Shown here piece by piece: positions 34,501 through 41,714 of a DNA stretch of 64,000 nucleotides. The stretch's first letter is position 1. Every line of letters starts with the position of its first letter. Origin of the DNA: Bdellovibrionales bacterium GWA2_49_15. Lineage in GTDB: Bacteria; Bdellovibrionota; Bacteriovoracia; Bacteriovoracales; Bacteriovoracaceae. Location of the stretch: assembly GCA_001769855.1 (NCBI GenBank), contig MEPP01000021.1, forward strand, positions 186,001 through 250,000. The letters run 5' to 3'. The position numbers were made by a program, and so were the translations under genes. The notes under the pieces are model-generated. The model did no database searches. It was not told where the DNA came from and saw nothing but the letters and a program-made list of their open reading frames with translations.

Positions 34501-35726
34501 ATAACCGCATTGCTCCCGCTGACATTGGCACTTTGCAGGTCATAGGGGGAGACCAGGTTGAGGCGCCAGTTGCGATTAATTTGGCCGGAGATATTATCTT
34601 TAATGGTCGCGCCGGGACCATCAAAATCAAACCAAACCTGGCGGTTGAGCGTAAGGCGATCGGCATCAGGATCAGGAATGCCTCGACGGGTTTCCACCAT
34701 TTTAATCTTCATTCCCGCCTTCACCAGATAGGTTGAGAGATTTTTAAAATCGTCAGGAAGCTCAAGCTGGCCGGGGTCAATGGTCGGAAGGGGGCCATTT
34801 TCCTCTATGCGGACCACGCGAAATTCACTTCCCGGCTGATACACCCAAAATTCCTGATCGGGCATATTCTGGCGATGGGCCTTAAAAGTTAGAACTTCCA
34901 CCGGACCTTTTTCCACATGAGCGAGAATCGTCATGGACCAAATACCTGGCTCCAGCTTGACCGTTAACCTGCCATCGTTCTTGAGGTCGTACGCCAATGG
35001 CCCGGAAATTTGCACGGGTGAAAAACCATCCAGTGTGACGTTGTCAAAAACAGCTTCGCGTGGTGGCCCGCTGACCTCAAGCACTAATCTGGTCACCATC
35101 TGAAAAGGCACAGTCTCGATGAATTTGCGATAGGTTTTCACATTGAGCGAGGCAACGGCTTCTTCTTTCTTGGCCTCGGGCCGACTGGCCTCCTCGTTTT
35201 GCGTCCACAAACCGCCCTGCTCATCGATTTTATAATCGGAAACCTCACGGCCTTCATTGAAAACTTTGATCAATCCCAAAGAATGGGGAAGCATGAGGCG
35301 CTGAGGCCTTTGCCTCCAGAGAATTTTGCCATTTAAAGTGGTGCGGCCTTTTTTTAAAAAACAATGCGGCCTTTGATTGCTTTCCACGATGGCCAATGGG
35401 GTATGACCTTCTGTTTGGACATCGGTCGGCCAGGCACCAATCTGGCCGGGCAATTCGACCAGAGAATCTCTGAGAACCTGCACGGTCATGGCAAAGGCAA
35501 GGCCATTTTTTTGCAACTCAAGTTTAATATGTGAAGGCCAGACACAACGACGATTGTCGATGCTGACACCGTCAAAAGGACAGCTCATTTCAGGATGCTT
35601 TTCCAATACCCAAGATTGCCAATCTTTAAGTGCTTCCGGCACATAGTTCTCGCTCTGGGCATGAGAGACTGTAATGTTTGATAAAAGAAAAATGAGAAAG
35701 AGAAAAGCTCGGCTTTTTGTCTGCAT
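31584..35726 (-). CDS. Very large exported membrane protein of unknown function
   Basis: About 1380 residues from the ATG at 35726, chosen because AAGGA lies eight bases upstream; an ATG at 35735 is in frame. A signal peptide ends near SHA. Two large beta-rich periplasmic halves flank a central membrane region: three or four helices around 490-590, then a Met/Gln/Ala-rich low-complexity stretch (about 600-680), then two helices near 725-770. Three or four further helices lie at the C-terminus (about 1190-1375). Paired RDSLVELP and TDTFVELPINLQ segments suggest that the two halves are duplicates. It is found alone, 4 bases from the convergent small gene. It may be a scaffold of an envelope machine. 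Confidence 0.6.
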   Translation of the reverse strand: MQTKSRAFLFLIFLLSNITVSHAQSENYVPEALKDWQSWVLEKHPEMSCPFDGVSIDNRRCVWPSHIKLELQKNGLAFAMTVQVLRDSLVELPGQIGAWPTDVQTEGHTPLAIVESNQRPHCFLKKGRTTLNGKILWRQRPQRLMLPHSLGLIKVFNEGREVSDYKIDEQGGLWTQNEEASRPEAKKEEAVASLNVKTYRKFIETVPFQMVTRLVLEVSGPPREAVFDNVTLDGFSPVQISGPLAYDLKNDGRLTVKLEPGIWSMTILAHVEKGPVEVLTFKAHRQNMPDQEFWVYQPGSEFRVVRIEENGPLPTIDPGQLELPDDFKNLSTYLVKAGMKIKMVETRRGIPDPDADRLTLNRQVWFDFDGPGATIKDNISGQINRNWRLNLVSPYDLQSANVSGSNAVITKKENENTKGVEIRQGQLGLEAISRLSNRTVSLPATGWMSDFNKANTTFHLPPGVTVIAATGSDSESGTWINRWTLLSFFFVFVVALAMGKLRNYRWAAIIFITLVLCHPEANFPTWIWLHLILALALSHVAKEGLFARVVVAYKKICQLALLILLFTFSVQQLQSAIYPVLSRPHESYPPVSMAFKSKSMARNMAPDMAPQEMAAPDMEMRQEEQMSDGGVMGSIDAPSAPPADAVQTERKKMFGRLNKMSKVSQSSQASQAAQNLMEVDPSAAVQTGPGIPNWSWQTVQMSWSGPIKKDQKINIWSIGPTTNRILAFVRIALLTLVFICFMGWSHKFLVRFGLGMLLFLQVFTSAQSVAADNFPSTEILLDLEQRLTQPPRCVPHCVAFHRIKIHAEGDRLALGFEFHSLTDTFVELPINLQYWRPSTITVNGKEAKGLSSQNGRLMAHLGQGTYHVEVNGQLKNRSILELALPLHPSYVSFEGKGWVLEGLRPDGTTEGSLLIRREEALQKKSDSPKEEVSSNSQLRPYIIVEREIFLGLKWTVTTRVRRISSSGEAINLKVPVIPGESILDKRFTQKDNLVDVNLGPSSDSVEWTSSLNMAPELSLVSASRERWSEVWSILPSSVWNVETQGLPPIYHKSPHGERRLTFMPMPGEKMQMKVTRPTGAEGNTLTILQAQLGLSPGKRATDATLSMTLRSSKGTQHIITMPENVELKSVQVNGANVPLKLRQNQLELPLSVGDTTVNLEWMDEVSLSPFYHSPKINLAGTGANLNIALNLPANRWVLAVGGPLMGPVVLFWGKLILLVLAGWFLGRANWSLLSSRQWILLSLGLTQIQWPGLAIIFAFFVLISNRSKLTLNPRAHNLTSIGMFALALASAFTLFVILTTGLLEGPQMDIAGNNSYANALYWYQDRISEWIPRPWLISFPNYVFQLLMLFWALWLSFFLIKIGPDIWKSLSFQGLWKRKS

Positions 35727-35858
35727 ATTTTCCATCCTTGAAAGCAGTCATTATGAGGGTAGTACGGTCTTTTTTCAAGGTTTTGCATCTGTGACCAACT
35801 TTTAGACGAATGTTGGCCCGCGCACTAAGTTTGGTACCGAATAATCACCTTTTAGCTG

Positions 35859-35874
35859 TGGCATCGTCATTGCA
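35859..35874 (+). promoter_or_regulatory. Sigma-54 (RpoN) promoter
   Basis: TGGCATCGTCATTGCA has the -24 GG (35860-35861) and -12 GC (35872-35873) separated by exactly ten bases, as required by sigma-54. Transcription would start near 35885, about 50 bases before the PilZ gene. Five of the six bases of the -24 consensus TGGCAC and all of TTGCA are present. No enhancer-binding protein gene is nearby. Confidence 0.6.
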
Positions 35875-35884
35875 TTTTTTGCTT

Positions 35885-35913
35885 CGCCGACATCACTCCT
35901 GTCATTGTCGGCG
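35885..35913 (+). promoter_or_regulatory. Hairpin in the leader of the PilZ gene
   Basis: CGCCGACA (35885-35892) and TGTCGGCG (35906-35913) form a perfect 8-bp stem with a 13-base loop at the expected 5' end of the sigma-54 transcript. It ends nine bases before the AGGAG ribosome-binding site at 35923. It may stabilise the mRNA or control translation. As DNA it could also be a dyad operator. Confidence 0.45.
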
Positions 35914-35935
35914 GTCCAACATCAGGAGTCAGCAA

Positions 35936-36589
35936 ATGGATTTGCCACCTTTCAGAGAAGAATCGCGTACATTTTATATGAAGCAAATTTTCCTGGGCCT
36001 GCAGAGGAAAGGTGAAATTTCGCTTTGGCAAAATGTGCTGAGCAATCGCGTGCATCAGCGGGCGGAGTTAAATCGGGTGGTTCTTTATAATGGGATGCTT
36101 AAATTTCTTCCCATGCGTGGTAAAAATTTTAACTTCAACTCGAGATTTCCCATCTATTTTTATGAAAAGGGTAAAGTGATTATTTTTAAGTCACGGATTC
36201 TTTTTCATTCCAGCTTTGCCATGGAGGTCGAGCTGCCTTCCTTGATCATGGCCCAGGAAGGGCGCGGCGAAGACAGGCATGATCCTTCCATCAGCAATAT
36301 GATCGTCAAATTTAAACTTTTAAACTCCATGGATGACACCATTTACGAAAAGCCCCTGCTCAATTTTTCCAAAAATGGTGCCTGCTTTCGCATTACCAGC
36401 GAGGAGCGCAATCGTTTTATCAACGCCAAATCGATGGAGTTCATCTCCCTGGGCGAGCAGAACGATCAAAAAAGGGCAGAGATAAAATACGTCGTGAACT
36501 ATCTCGATGAGCATTACAAGGTTGGCCGATTTTTTCGAGTGGGAATCCAGCTTCTTCCCGATGCCCCCAGGTTACATCTGGTTGATTAG
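35936..36589 (+). CDS. YcgR-like PilZ-domain protein (c-di-GMP receptor)
   Basis: 217 residues from the ATG at 35936, eight bases after AGGAG; the frame is open further upstream, but the promoter and hairpin lie there. Residues 1-105 form a beta-rich N-terminal domain like the YcgR N-domain. The PilZ domain then shows both c-di-GMP contact motifs: RGEDR (Arg110, Arg114; RxxxR) and NFSKNG (Asn143, Ser145, Gly148; D/NxSxxG), 33 residues apart. It ends in a VGRFFRVGIQL strand. Family members bind c-di-GMP and slow the flagellar motor or control other surface functions. The sigma-54 promoter fits a motility or surface role. It overlaps the convergent M42 gene by 4 bases. Confidence 0.75.
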   Translation: MDLPPFREESRTFYMKQIFLGLQRKGEISLWQNVLSNRVHQRAELNRVVLYNGMLKFLPMRGKNFNFNSRFPIYFYEKGKVIIFKSRILFHSSFAMEVELPSLIMAQEGRGEDRHDPSISNMIVKFKLLNSMDDTIYEKPLLNFSKNGACFRITSEERNRFINAKSMEFISLGEQNDQKRAEIKYVVNYLDEHYKVGRFFRVGIQLLPDAPRLHLVD

Positions 36590-37623
36590 AACTCCAGCTT
36601 GCATTTCTCAGCTTGCTCTAAAAACTTAACCAGAAGATCGACGCCCGCCTTTATGTCTTTTTTATGCAGCATCTCGCTTGGGGAGTGCACATAGCGAGTG
36701 GGAATCGAGAGAGTGCAGACGGCACCGCCGCCGAGAACTTGCATGGCATGGGCATCGGTTCCGCCAAAGGGCAAAATTTCCATCTGAAACTTGATCTTGT
36801 TTTTAACCGCCAGTGCCTTAAAGAAGTTCACCATCCCATGATTTGAAATGGATGCCTGGTCATTAATTTTGATCGCCACTCCTTCGCCCAGCTTGGTCAC
36901 CTGCTGAGCATCCGGAACCCCCGGAGTGTCAAAGGCCGCGGTAACATCGAGGGCGATGCCGATGTCGGGGGAAAAATTGCGGGCCGCCACGCTGGCCCCG
37001 CGAACACCCACTTCCTCCTGGCTCGAACCCAGGGCAAGCACATTCACATTGAGTTTCTTTTTTTGTAGCTGTCTCATGGTTTCGAGCACCAGGTAGCAGC
37101 CAATTCTATTGTCAAAGGCCTTGGAGATAATCATATTGCCCTGCTCGATCCAGGCACCTTCCATCACGATGGCGTCTCCCACCTCGACTATTTTCTTAAG
37201 CTCCTTGTCACTCATGCCCACATCAATGTGCATATTTTTAAATTCAGGGGCCTTGTTCATATCATCACGGTTTAGAAAAGCGGGGCTGGCTTCCACGATA
37301 CCGGTCAAAATCTTTTTGCCGTAAATTTTCACTCGCTGGGAGAGAAGCACGCGCGGCACATGTCCGCCACGGGGACAAAAGCGGATATGACCGCTTTTTT
37401 CGATGTAAGACACAACAAAGCCAATCTCGTCCATGTGACCTGAAATCATCACTGTCTTGGCGTCTTTTTTGGCCGACTTCTTAAGGCCGATAACATTGCC
37501 CAGATTGTCTATCTGAACGCTGTCGCAGCTCTTTTTGAGTTCGCGCTCCATAATGTCGATAATAGGTTGTTCACGTCCGGGAACACCGGGGGCCTGGCAT
37601 AATTCCTTGAGTAATTCCATCAT
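36586..37623 (-). CDS. M42-family aminopeptidase
   Basis: 345 residues, the usual length of M42 (glutamyl aminopeptidase/FrvX/TET) enzymes; AAGGA precedes the start. The two-cobalt/zinc centre is seen as SGHMDEIGF (His, Asp), AFDNRIG (Asp), SSQEEVG (Glu-Glu), ALDVTAA (Asp) and the late PTRYVHSPSEM (His). It is cytoplasmic, with no signal peptide, and probably forms dodecamers that finish the degradation of peptides. It stands alone. Confidence 0.9.
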   Translation of the reverse strand: MMELLKELCQAPGVPGREQPIIDIMERELKKSCDSVQIDNLGNVIGLKKSAKKDAKTVMISGHMDEIGFVVSYIEKSGHIRFCPRGGHVPRVLLSQRVKIYGKKILTGIVEASPAFLNRDDMNKAPEFKNMHIDVGMSDKELKKIVEVGDAIVMEGAWIEQGNMIISKAFDNRIGCYLVLETMRQLQKKKLNVNVLALGSSQEEVGVRGASVAARNFSPDIGIALDVTAAFDTPGVPDAQQVTKLGEGVAIKINDQASISNHGMVNFFKALAVKNKIKFQMEILPFGGTDAHAMQVLGGGAVCTLSIPTRYVHSPSEMLHKKDIKAGVDLLVKFLEQAEKCKLEF

Positions 37624-37711
37624 AGTTTCCTTGTGTTAGCTAAAACCCTGCAATCATGGACCGTTTTGTATGAATAAGCAAAAATTACGCGTGCTTTCAT
37701 AAAGTAGATGT

Positions 37712-37794
37712 GGTAGGGTGCCGGCGTTAGTTTTGTCTGTCGTCTCAAGAGTTCGTAAGCATAGGGCCCTGAATCTCTTTTGCGGCACCCTGCC
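37712..37794 (+). promoter_or_regulatory. Long stem-loop in the leader of the RRM gene
   Basis: GGTAGGGTGCCG (37712-37723) pairs over 12 base pairs, one of them G-U in RNA, with CGGCACCCTGCC (37783-37794). The loop of 59 bases contains the palindrome AGGGCCCT. The right arm ends two bases before the AAGGAGG ribosome-binding site of the RNA-binding protein gene. It is a candidate for translational control, for example a temperature-sensitive or autoregulated leader. Confidence 0.5.
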
Positions 37795-37807
37795 TTAAGG
37801 AGGTTTT

Positions 37808-38155
37808 ATGGGTAAAAAACTGTACGTTGGCAATCTGCCATTTTCTGCAACCGAACAAGCTCTGACTGAGGCTTTCTCTCAGTGTGGAACTGTTGAATCA
37901 GCTAAGATCATTACTGATCGCGATTCAGGACGAAGCAAGGGCTTCGGTTTCGTAGAAATGTCCTCTGATTCAGAGGCAACTGACGCCATTGCAAAATTCA
38001 ATGGTAGTGAGTACGAAGGTCGCGCAATGACCGTTAACGAAGCTCGTCCGATGGAACCACGCGATAGTCGCGGCGGTGGCGGCGGCGGCGGTCGTGGTGG
38101 ATTCGGCGGCGGCGGCGGTAATCGCGGAGGCGGTGATCGCGGTGGACGTCGGTAG
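37808..38155 (+). CDS. RRM-domain RNA-binding protein
   Basis: 115 residues with a strong AAGGAGG site. A single RRM (1-80) has RNP2 KLYVGNLPF and RNP1 KGFGFVEM, both with the aromatic residues that stack on RNA. A Gly/Arg-rich tail (about 88-115, GGGGGGRGGFGG and GGNRGGGDRGG) follows. This is the layout of the bacterial Rbp proteins known from cyanobacteria, where several are induced by cold. Such proteins bind single-stranded RNA and may act as chaperones or localise mRNA. It is monocistronic, with a structured leader upstream and an intrinsic terminator 33 bases downstream. Confidence 0.92.
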   Translation: MGKKLYVGNLPFSATEQALTEAFSQCGTVESAKIITDRDSGRSKGFGFVEMSSDSEATDAIAKFNGSEYEGRAMTVNEARPMEPRDSRGGGGGGGRGGFGGGGGNRGGGDRGGRR

Positions 38156-38188
38156 TCTGCTGTAGTTGTTGAAATAATCAACTCAATG

Positions 38189-38216
38189 AAAGGTCGCTTC
38201 GGCGGCCTTTTTTTTT
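38189..38216 (+). terminator. Intrinsic terminator of the RRM gene
   Basis: A nine-base-pair stem AAAGGTCGC / GCGGCCTTT (one G-U pair) closes a TTCG tetraloop and runs into nine T residues. It lies 33 bases after the stop codon. Confidence 0.9.
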
Positions 38217-38220
38217 ATGT

Positions 38221-38676
38221 TTAAAGCTTTTTGTACTCGGCCTCAATGGCGTCATCCGAGTTGGACTTCTTGGGCCCCTGGGGGCGAGGATGCCCAACAT
38301 TTGGATGCCAAATTTTAAAGTGAAAACGATTTCGGCCGATGCCGTACTTCTCCGCCGTCTCGCCGGAAATGGCCACCAGCCAGCTCACCACCACCAAAAG
38401 TGGGTTTGTGCGAAAATAGGTGATGGTGGCCAAGCATGCCACAAGGATTCTTGGACAAAAGATAAATCCCATCCACCATAAAAAACCGCCAAAGGGAACA
38501 GAGGAAAAAAGTAAGGTCAGGCGAGGGAAGAGGGTGATAAACAAGAGAAAAAACAATCCGTGACGGGTAAAAAAATCAATCTCTCCAAACTCTGCGCGAA
38601 AGACGTCCATCATGAGAAAGGTGGTGACGACTAAGATACAGAAAACGATCAGACCTTTTAAAAATAATTTTGTCAT
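38221..38676 (-). CDS. Small membrane protein of unknown function
   Basis: 151 residues from the ATG at 38676, with GGAGG eight bases upstream; an in-frame start at 38706 is less likely. Hydrophobic segments lie at about 5-22, 38-58, 62-82 and 88-105, and the C-terminal 45 residues are polar and charged (HFKIWHPNVGHPRPQGPKK). No family recognised. It is convergent with the RRM gene and its terminator. Confidence 0.55.
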   Translation of the reverse strand: MTKLFLKGLIVFCILVVTTFLMMDVFRAEFGEIDFFTRHGLFFLLFITLFPRLTLLFSSVPFGGFLWWMGFIFCPRILVACLATITYFRTNPLLVVVSWLVAISGETAEKYGIGRNRFHFKIWHPNVGHPRPQGPKKSNSDDAIEAEYKKL

Positions 38677-38788
38677 CAGTCCATCCTCCAGGATTCTGCT
38701 GTTCACATGATGTAGAACAACAGACGCAAGTTTTCAAAGAAAAATAGCATTGAAAGAGTTATAATCAAAGTCTTCCAAAGGAGAAACT

Positions 38789-39268
38789 ATGACTGATATC
38801 TATTCTATCCCAGTGAAAACGATTGGCGGCCAAGAGGAAACCTTGAAGCAGTACAAGGGCAAGGTTCTTCTCGTCGTGAATGTTGCCAGCGGCTGTGGTT
38901 TCACACCGCAGTATGAGGGACTTGAAGAACTCTATAAAACACTCAAAGAGAAGGGCCTGGTTATTTTGGGATTTCCCTGCAATCAGTTCGGCTCGCAGGA
39001 GCCGGGCAGTGAGAAGGAGATTCAAACCTTTTGTCAAACTCGATACGATGTCACCTTTCCCATGTTCGCCAAAATTGACGTCAACGGCGAGCACACCCAT
39101 CCTCTCTACGCTCTCTTAAAATCTTCTCAGACCGGCCTCTTTGGTTCCGAGGCGATCAAATGGAATTTTACCAAGTTCTTGATTGATCGCAATGGTAAGG
39201 TGATTGCTCGCTTTGCCCCGCAAACGGCCCCAGAGAAGCTTCGTCCCGATATCGAAAAGCTACTCTAA
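38789..39268 (+). CDS. Glutathione peroxidase-family thiol peroxidase
   Basis: 159 residues, typical family length, no signal peptide, preceded by AAAGGAG. The peroxidatic Cys36 lies in NVASGCGFTPQY. The GFPCNQFGSQEPG segment and KWNFTKFL (Trp125, Asn126) complete the active site. Cys82 in FCQTRYDVTFP sits where the resolving cysteine of thioredoxin-dependent members lies, so this is probably a two-cysteine, thioredoxin-linked peroxidase (BtuE/Gpo type) that reduces peroxides. Confidence 0.93.
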   Translation: MTDIYSIPVKTIGGQEETLKQYKGKVLLVVNVASGCGFTPQYEGLEELYKTLKEKGLVILGFPCNQFGSQEPGSEKEIQTFCQTRYDVTFPMFAKIDVNGEHTHPLYALLKSSQTGLFGSEAIKWNFTKFLIDRNGKVIARFAPQTAPEKLRPDIEKLL

Positions 39269-39335
39269 TTTCCTAACTTGATGGTCGACTGCCTTTGATG
39301 CTACACTCGGCCAAATTTGAGTGCCGGGAGGAGAT

Positions 39336-39908
39336 ATGAGTCAAGTTCAAAGTCAAGCTGTCGTGCCTTTTTTGATTAACGGTCGTCAGCGGAGTCTGCT
39401 GTTAAATGGGCTTGCCGTGATCGGCGGTTCTTTGCTTTTGGCCCTGCTTGCGCAGGTTTCCTTTATCTTACCCTTTACACCCGTTCCCATTACCGGACAA
39501 ACTTTTGGAGTTGCGGTGTTGGCCCTATGCTGGGGGCGAAAACGTGCCTTGGCGAGTTTTGTGCTCTATCTCAGCGAGGGGGCCATGGGACTTCCCTTTT
39601 TCGCTCTGGGGAAAAGTGGCTTGCTGTTTGGCCCAACTTTTGGGTATCTGGCCGGGATGTTAGTCGCCAGCTTCGTGGTCGGCTATCTGGCGGATAAAGG
39701 TTATGCCAAAACAATCAGAAGCGCCTTTCTTTGCTGCTTGGTGGGAAGTTCAATCATTTTTAGCTGTGGTCTTCTCGGCCTTTCTTTTTTTGTTCCTTTC
39801 AATGCTCTTTTGGTCACGGGCCTCCTGCCGTTTATTCCCGGTGATCTGATTAAAAGTTTTGCCGCCGCATCTTTCGCCGGTACCTTGAGTAAAAAATTAA
39901 AATTGTGA
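39336..39908 (+). CDS. bioY: Biotin transporter BioY
   Basis: 190 residues from the ATG at 39336, behind GGGAGGAG. Six hydrophobic segments and the BioY family motifs PFTPVPITGQTFGV, GLPFFALGKSGLLFGPTFGYL and PFIPGDLIK are present. It is the substrate-binding (S) component for biotin uptake and can work alone or with an ECF module; no ECF ATPase gene is nearby. The next gene begins inside its last codons (GTGA at 39905), so the two are coupled. Confidence 0.92.
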   Translation: MSQVQSQAVVPFLINGRQRSLLLNGLAVIGGSLLLALLAQVSFILPFTPVPITGQTFGVAVLALCWGRKRALASFVLYLSEGAMGLPFFALGKSGLLFGPTFGYLAGMLVASFVVGYLADKGYAKTIRSAFLCCLVGSSIIFSCGLLGLSFFVPFNALLVTGLLPFIPGDLIKSFAAASFAGTLSKKLKL

Positions 39909-40705
39909 ATAAGCAGGAATATTTAATTCGCAAACAAGCAGCGCTTGCGATTCCCCCTGTCGTAGGGAGGATCTTGTGCGTGAAATGTCTTCGCCCGCCT
40001 GCCGGCTGCTTTTGTGACAGCATAATTCCTTTCGACTCGCAGTCCGAGGTGCGAATCCTGATGCATCCGAAGGAAGCGCGCAAGGAAAAGGTGGGAACCG
40101 GCAGAATGGCCAACCTTTGCTGCAAACGTTCTAAGATTATTGTGGGTGTCAATTTTTCCCAAAATGTAGAGGTTCAGAAAATTTTAAGTGATGAGCAGTA
40201 TCTCCCGATCCTCCTCTATCCCGGGGAAGGGGCCCATAACCTTTCGGTCGCGCCTCTACCGCTTTTGCCATTATCTCAGAAGAGACCCTTGTTTTTTGTG
40301 ATCGACGGAACTTGGCCCTGTGCCAAAACCATGATGCGTGAGAGTGCCATTTTACATTCTCTCCCCAGAGTGAGCTTTGATGTTTCACAGGTCTCGCGCT
40401 TTTCCATCAAGCAGCAGCCGGTTTCGAACTGCCTTTCGACGATCGAGTCGATTTTTGAATTGTTCAATTGTCTGGATAAATGGAAGCACGAAAGACTTGA
40501 AGGAAGGCACCATATCCTCTTATCCACTTTGGATAAGTTGGTTCAATTCCAAATTGCCTGTGCTCTGGACCCCAGCAAGAAAAGTTACCGCACGGCCAGA
40601 ACCAACGGCTATAAAGATCCCAGCAAGAGAAGCTATCCCAAAAAATGGCAGGAAAGAAAAATCTGTTTTGAGAAAAAAAACTATCCTACTTTGGGGAACA
40701 CTTAA
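39905..40705 (+). CDS. DTW-domain protein, tRNA-uridine aminocarboxypropyltransferase-like
   Basis: 266 residues from a GTG that overlaps the bioY stop. Four cysteines (25, 28, 35, 37) in CVKCLRPPAGCFCDS suggest a zinc site. They are followed by HPKE (54-57), IDGTW (DTW motif, 134-137) and SNCLSTIESI. These are the marks of the TapT/DTWD family, which transfers the 3-amino-3-carboxypropyl group of S-adenosylmethionine to a tRNA uridine. The C-terminal 45 residues are unusually basic. It overlaps the convergent protease gene by 20 bases. Confidence 0.85.
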   Translation: MNKQEYLIRKQAALAIPPVVGRILCVKCLRPPAGCFCDSIIPFDSQSEVRILMHPKEARKEKVGTGRMANLCCKRSKIIVGVNFSQNVEVQKILSDEQYLPILLYPGEGAHNLSVAPLPLLPLSQKRPLFFVIDGTWPCAKTMMRESAILHSLPRVSFDVSQVSRFSIKQQPVSNCLSTIESIFELFNCLDKWKHERLEGRHHILLSTLDKLVQFQIACALDPSKKSYRTARTNGYKDPSKRSYPKKWQERKICFEKKNYPTLGNT

Positions 40706-41309
40706 GGCCGAAAGTCGGGGTTTCTTTCAAATCATAATTGGGCGATGGGTAGAGAAAGGAAATTCCCATGAGATCGTCGATCTGGTAGCGCAAGAGATCT
40801 CGGTCACTAAAATAGCTCATGATGGCATGGATTGATTCTTGGGGGTGCATGAGCCCCAGGCAGTGACCAATTTCATGGGCCGCCGTTCTCATCCATTGCT
40901 TGGCATCACTGTCCTTGTCGGGATCAAGCTTAATTTCGCATGATACGATTTTGGAACCTTCAGTTTTAAATGAGGCATGTCCCGCCGCCCCTAATGCTCC
41001 GGAGGAACCGGAACACAGCTCAATCGTACGATCGGGTGCCACGCCGTCGTAATAAAGCGCCATGATCAGGTAGGACGTGTCCAAATTATTAATCTCATCG
41101 AGAATCGACTGAACGATGACACTTTTTGTGAGTGTCGCATAGGTCAAAGGATCAGAGCTGGGTAGGTTGTTGGTCATGGATTTATCGGGATCGCAAATTT
41201 TAACGTAGAGATAGGGGTCATCGACGGAAACCTTCCAAGTGAGGCCTCCTTGGTAAGTTCGAAATCCAAGAGTTATCGCGAAGAGCAGGATAATTAATAT
41301 TAGCTTCAT
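40686..41309 (-). CDS. Secreted matrixin-like metzincin protease
   Basis: 207 residues with a hydrophobic signal sequence (1-16). The complete metzincin site is present: HEIGHCLGLMHP (His145, Glu146, His149, Gly152, His155), with the Met-turn AIMSY (Met164). The prodomain and C-terminal domains of larger matrixins are missing, so this is a compact catalytic domain. It is the last gene of a three-gene operon after two small exported barrel-like proteins, nine bases after the second. It may act on proteins at the cell surface or on prey or host proteins; the substrate is unknown. Confidence 0.8.
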   Translation of the reverse strand: MKLILIILLFAITLGFRTYQGGLTWKVSVDDPYLYVKICDPDKSMTNNLPSSDPLTYATLTKSVIVQSILDEINNLDTSYLIMALYYDGVAPDRTIELCSGSSGALGAAGHASFKTEGSKIVSCEIKLDPDKDSDAKQWMRTAAHEIGHCLGLMHPQESIHAIMSYFSDRDLLRYQIDDLMGISFLYPSPNYDLKETPTFGLKCSPK

Positions 41310-41318
41310 ATTCGATCC

Positions 41319-41714
41319 TTAAAAGTTAAGCGATACTCCCAAGAGTAGCTCTCCTGTCGTGGAGTTTTTATAGGTGGCGGTTCCGTTGGCCTCAAAGCGA
41401 AAATTGAGCAACCAGAGATTCCAGAATTCCACTCCGCTGGAGGCATAAAAGCCAAAATCTGCGCCGCCGACAGCGGCGAAACCAAAACCAAAGTACATTC
41501 TTCCCAAGTTGAGAAGCTTTACCACACCTAGGGAATTGGAATTGAGCAGGCCGCCTTCCCAGGTATGATGACCGATCCTCAATGAGCCGAGGCCATAGAG
41601 TGTACCGGCGGCGGCAAAGATATGTCCCACGCTGGCCTGGTTGCGGGTGGTAGAACTCTCACAAGGAGGAGTAAGTAGGACAAGCATGGTCATGAGCAGG
41701 ATGATTTTTTTCAA
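41319..41714 (-). CDS. Small exported barrel-like protein
   Basis: 131 residues with a signal peptide (MKKIILLMTMLVLLTPPCES; a possible lipobox-like Cys lies near its end). The mature part is glycine-rich and aromatic (MYFGFGFAAVGGADFGFYASSG) and ends in LLLGVSLNF, with the terminal Phe typical of outer-membrane strands. Its start overlaps the stop of the preceding gene (ATGA, 41711-41714). It is the middle gene of the protease operon. Confidence 0.6.
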   Translation of the reverse strand: MKKIILLMTMLVLLTPPCESSTTRNQASVGHIFAAAGTLYGLGSLRIGHHTWEGGLLNSNSLGVVKLLNLGRMYFGFGFAAVGGADFGFYASSGVEFWNLWLLNFRFEANGTATYKNSTTGELLLGVSLNF

